DNA of 64,000 bases, from positions 6,324,001 through 6,388,000 of the forward strand of contig NZ_CP070225.1 of the NCBI RefSeq assembly GCF_021631985.1, read 5' to 3'. Positions within the stretch are counted from its first letter, which is position 1, and each line of letters opens with the position of its first letter. The DNA comes from Sandaracinus amylolyticus. GTDB lineage: Bacteria; Myxococcota_A; Polyangia; Polyangiales; Sandaracinaceae. The notes beneath the pieces are model-generated. The model saw only the letters and a program-made list of their open reading frames with translations. It did no database searches and was not told the DNA's origin. Below, piece by piece: positions 62,332-64,000 of the stretch. Both the position numbers and the translations under genes were made by a program.

Positions 62332-63945
62332 ATGACGGTCGCCAGTCTTCGCACTTACGCTTGTCTCGTCGCGTGTTCTCTTGCCGCTTGCGTGAGCGCT
62401 GGCGACTCGGGCGTGGACGCCGCGACAGACGCGCCTGGCCGCGACGCGGGCCACCCCGCCAACGACTCGGGCACGACCGGGAACGACGCGGGTCGCCCCA
62501 GAGACGACTCGGGCACGACCGAGGACGACGCAGGCTCGCCTGCCCAAGACGCGGGAGACGACGCGAGCACGCCTGGGTTGGACGCTGGCGAGGCGGACGC
62601 CGGGCCGCCACCCGCACCGTGCTCGACGCGCATCACCTACGGCTCCGCCTGGATCCGCGGCGAGCGCACCACCGACTTCGACGTGGTGAGGGCAGACGTG
62701 CGCTGGGACGGAGTCTGCACCAACGAAGGAAGCAACTCGTATGCGGTGCTCTCCAACGGCTGGAGGCCGTACTTCACGGGACACAACGCCTGCGTGATCG
62801 CGCTCGATCACACCGGCTGTCCGAACACCGACGCCGCGTGCACCACGCGCATCACGTACGGCGAGAGCTGGATTGCCCCGGCGGGCAGAACGAGCCGCAC
62901 CGATCGCGTGACCGGGCGCGTCACGTGGAACGGCGGCTGCCGCAACCGCGGCGCGGAGTCTTACGCCACGCTCTCCAACGGATGGACTCCGACCTTCCGC
63001 GGAAACAACGCCTGCAACATTGGCTTCGCCTACTCCGAGTGCGGCGGGCTCTACACCAACGCGGTCATCACGAGCTGCGCCGACCCGGGTGTCATGGAGG
63101 TCGACGGCACGTACTACGCGTCGTGCACGGGCGGAGGCCCGAGCGGCGGCGCCTTCGCACTCTTCACCTCGCGGGACCTCGTCCACTGGGAGAGCATCGG
63201 CCGCATCTTTCCGGCGGGTCACGTGCCGAGCTGGGCCAGAGACCGCTTCTGGGCGCCGGAGCCGCATCGCGTGGGCGACCACTACGTCACCTACTTCAGT
63301 GCCGGCGATCACAGCGGTCGCATGGGCATCGGCGCCGCGTATGCCGACGACCCGGCCGGGCCCTACACCGACATCGGCGCGCCTTTCATCTACGACGCGC
63401 GCATCAGCCTCATCGATGCTTCGTACTTCGAGGACACGAGTGGCCAGGGCTACGTGATGTGGAAGACCGACGGCAACGCGCAGAACGAGCCGACGGTCGT
63501 CTACGCCCAGCGCGTCAGTCGCGACGGGCTCACTCGCATCGGCAGTCCTGTCGAGCTCCTGCGCAACGACCTCGCGTGGGAAGGTCGCGTCGTCGAGGGC
63601 TCGTGGATCATCTACCACGACGGCTACTACTATCTCTTCTACAGCGGCAACGCCTATTACAACGACACCTACGGCGTCGGTGTGGCGCGCGCGACCTCAC
63701 CGCTCGGCCCCTATCAGAAGCGGGGCGATCCAATCGTCTCCACGAACGACCGCTGGATCGGTCCGGGGCACTGCTCCGTCGTCGAGGGCCCGTCCGGCGA
63801 CTGGCAGATGGTCTATCACGCGTGGCAGGCGGGCCAGGTCGGCAGCGGCTGGACGCGGCGCGGCATGACCGATCCCGTGCACTTCGCCGACGGCTGGCCC
63901 GTCCTGCGCGAGGTGCCGTCCACGCGCTCCATTCCGCTGCCCTGA
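62332..63945 (+). CDS. Glycoside hydrolase family 43-type lipoprotein
   Basis: A 537-residue exported enzyme. Lipobox CLVACSLAAC (Cys about residue 18) and an acidic Asp/Ala/Gly/Thr tether (about 20-90), then two ~65-residue tandem repeats with CSTRITYGSAWIRGE and CTTRITYGESWIAPA starts and GHNAC / GNNAC ends (about 100-230), and a five-bladed GH43 catalytic domain (about 235-530): ADPGVMEVDGTYYAS (base Asp), RFWAPEPHRVGD, DARISLIDASYFED, WEGRVVEGSWIIYHDG (acid Glu) and GPGHCSVVEG. GH43 enzymes cut arabinan/xylan side chains. No substrate transporter or related hydrolase is adjacent. Probably secreted to degrade plant or microbial polysaccharide. Confidence 0.88.
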   Translation: MTVASLRTYACLVACSLAACVSAGDSGVDAATDAPGRDAGHPANDSGTTGNDAGRPRDDSGTTEDDAGSPAQDAGDDASTPGLDAGEADAGPPPAPCSTRITYGSAWIRGERTTDFDVVRADVRWDGVCTNEGSNSYAVLSNGWRPYFTGHNACVIALDHTGCPNTDAACTTRITYGESWIAPAGRTSRTDRVTGRVTWNGGCRNRGAESYATLSNGWTPTFRGNNACNIGFAYSECGGLYTNAVITSCADPGVMEVDGTYYASCTGGGPSGGAFALFTSRDLVHWESIGRIFPAGHVPSWARDRFWAPEPHRVGDHYVTYFSAGDHSGRMGIGAAYADDPAGPYTDIGAPFIYDARISLIDASYFEDTSGQGYVMWKTDGNAQNEPTVVYAQRVSRDGLTRIGSPVELLRNDLAWEGRVVEGSWIIYHDGYYYLFYSGNAYYNDTYGVGVARATSPLGPYQKRGDPIVSTNDRWIGPGHCSVVEGPSGDWQMVYHAWQAGQVGSGWTRRGMTDPVHFADGWPVLREVPSTRSIPLP

Positions 63946-64000
63946 CGGCGACCGGGGTGTCGTGGCCGAGAGCCGCATGACCGGTGGCCGGTGCGCTCCC

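Noticed and set aside
1..64000. tRNA or rRNA genes
   Set aside because: I looked through all intergenic stretches of 80 bases or more and saw no cloverleaf-like GTTCGA T-loop context or rRNA-like sequence; a tool search would be needed to exclude it fully.

Overview
This is a very GC-rich window (roughly 70% G+C by eye). Long antisense open frames, third-position G/C codons, a C-terminal MYXO-CTERM-type sorting tag, many lipoproteins with acidic Asp/Ala/Gly tethers, an RCC1-repeat lipoprotein and a Ser/Thr kinase all point to a myxobacterium (Myxococcota, probably a Sandaracinus-like member of the Polyangiales). No rRNA, tRNA, CRISPR array, phage or transposase gene was recognised.

Layout. 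1-6.7 kb: a PAS histidine kinase cut by the window edge, a UdgX-type uracil-DNA glycosylase, a FAD/Rieske oxidoreductase, a small monooxygenase and a hybrid histidine kinase. 6.8-9.8 kb: small stress-type genes, including a BON protein and a dodecin that both carry Arg/Gly-rich extensions. 10-16 kb: metabolic genes (FabH-like synthase, DUF885, dienelactone hydrolase, amidohydrolase, methyltransferase) and an orphan ExbD. 16.5-24.6 kb: envelope and secreted proteins (trypsin-like protease, YihY, phosphodiester glycosidase-like protein, a secreted kinase-fold lipoprotein, M23 peptidase, rhodanese lipoprotein), a TetR regulator and a second orphan ExbD. 24.6-29 kb: enzymes, including a divergent HxlR / NTF2-like / SDR regulon. 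30-40 kb: PolX, ABC exporter, carotenoid oxygenase, NhaA and the transhydrogenase operon pntA-pntB. 41-46.7 kb: VWA lipoprotein, MsrA, TerB-like protein, membrane-fused spermidine synthase and a secreted protein. 46.7-54.3 kb: TM2 protein, a 1003-residue MYXO-CTERM protein, small proteins, a HerA-like ATPase and an unknown upstream partner. 54.3-64 kb: an accessory-looking stretch with a five-unit hairpin array, a frameshifted Ser/Thr kinase, four large lipoproteins and a decayed NmrA/TetR locus.

The most unusual content is non-coding. Several repeat families sit directly after stop codons: an 84-88 bp tandem repeat (arrays at 17.9 and 45.3 kb, single or partial copies at 36.7 and 61.6 kb), a purine-rich repeat (11.2 and 28.9 kb), a GTCAT-NN-ATGAC palindrome at two convergent gene junctions (6.7 and 33.7 kb), and a ~1 kb fold-back element that exactly fills the gap between two convergent stop codons (39.9-41.0 kb). 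A separate array of five 42-bp nested palindromes lies between a divergent gene pair at 54.5 kb.

Protein-level oddities are a PolX whose polymerase Asp pair is replaced while its PHP nuclease looks intact, a pntA that seems to begin at ATC, and a frameshifted kinase. Coordinates and frames were worked out by hand; family assignments come from recognised motifs, not from database searches.
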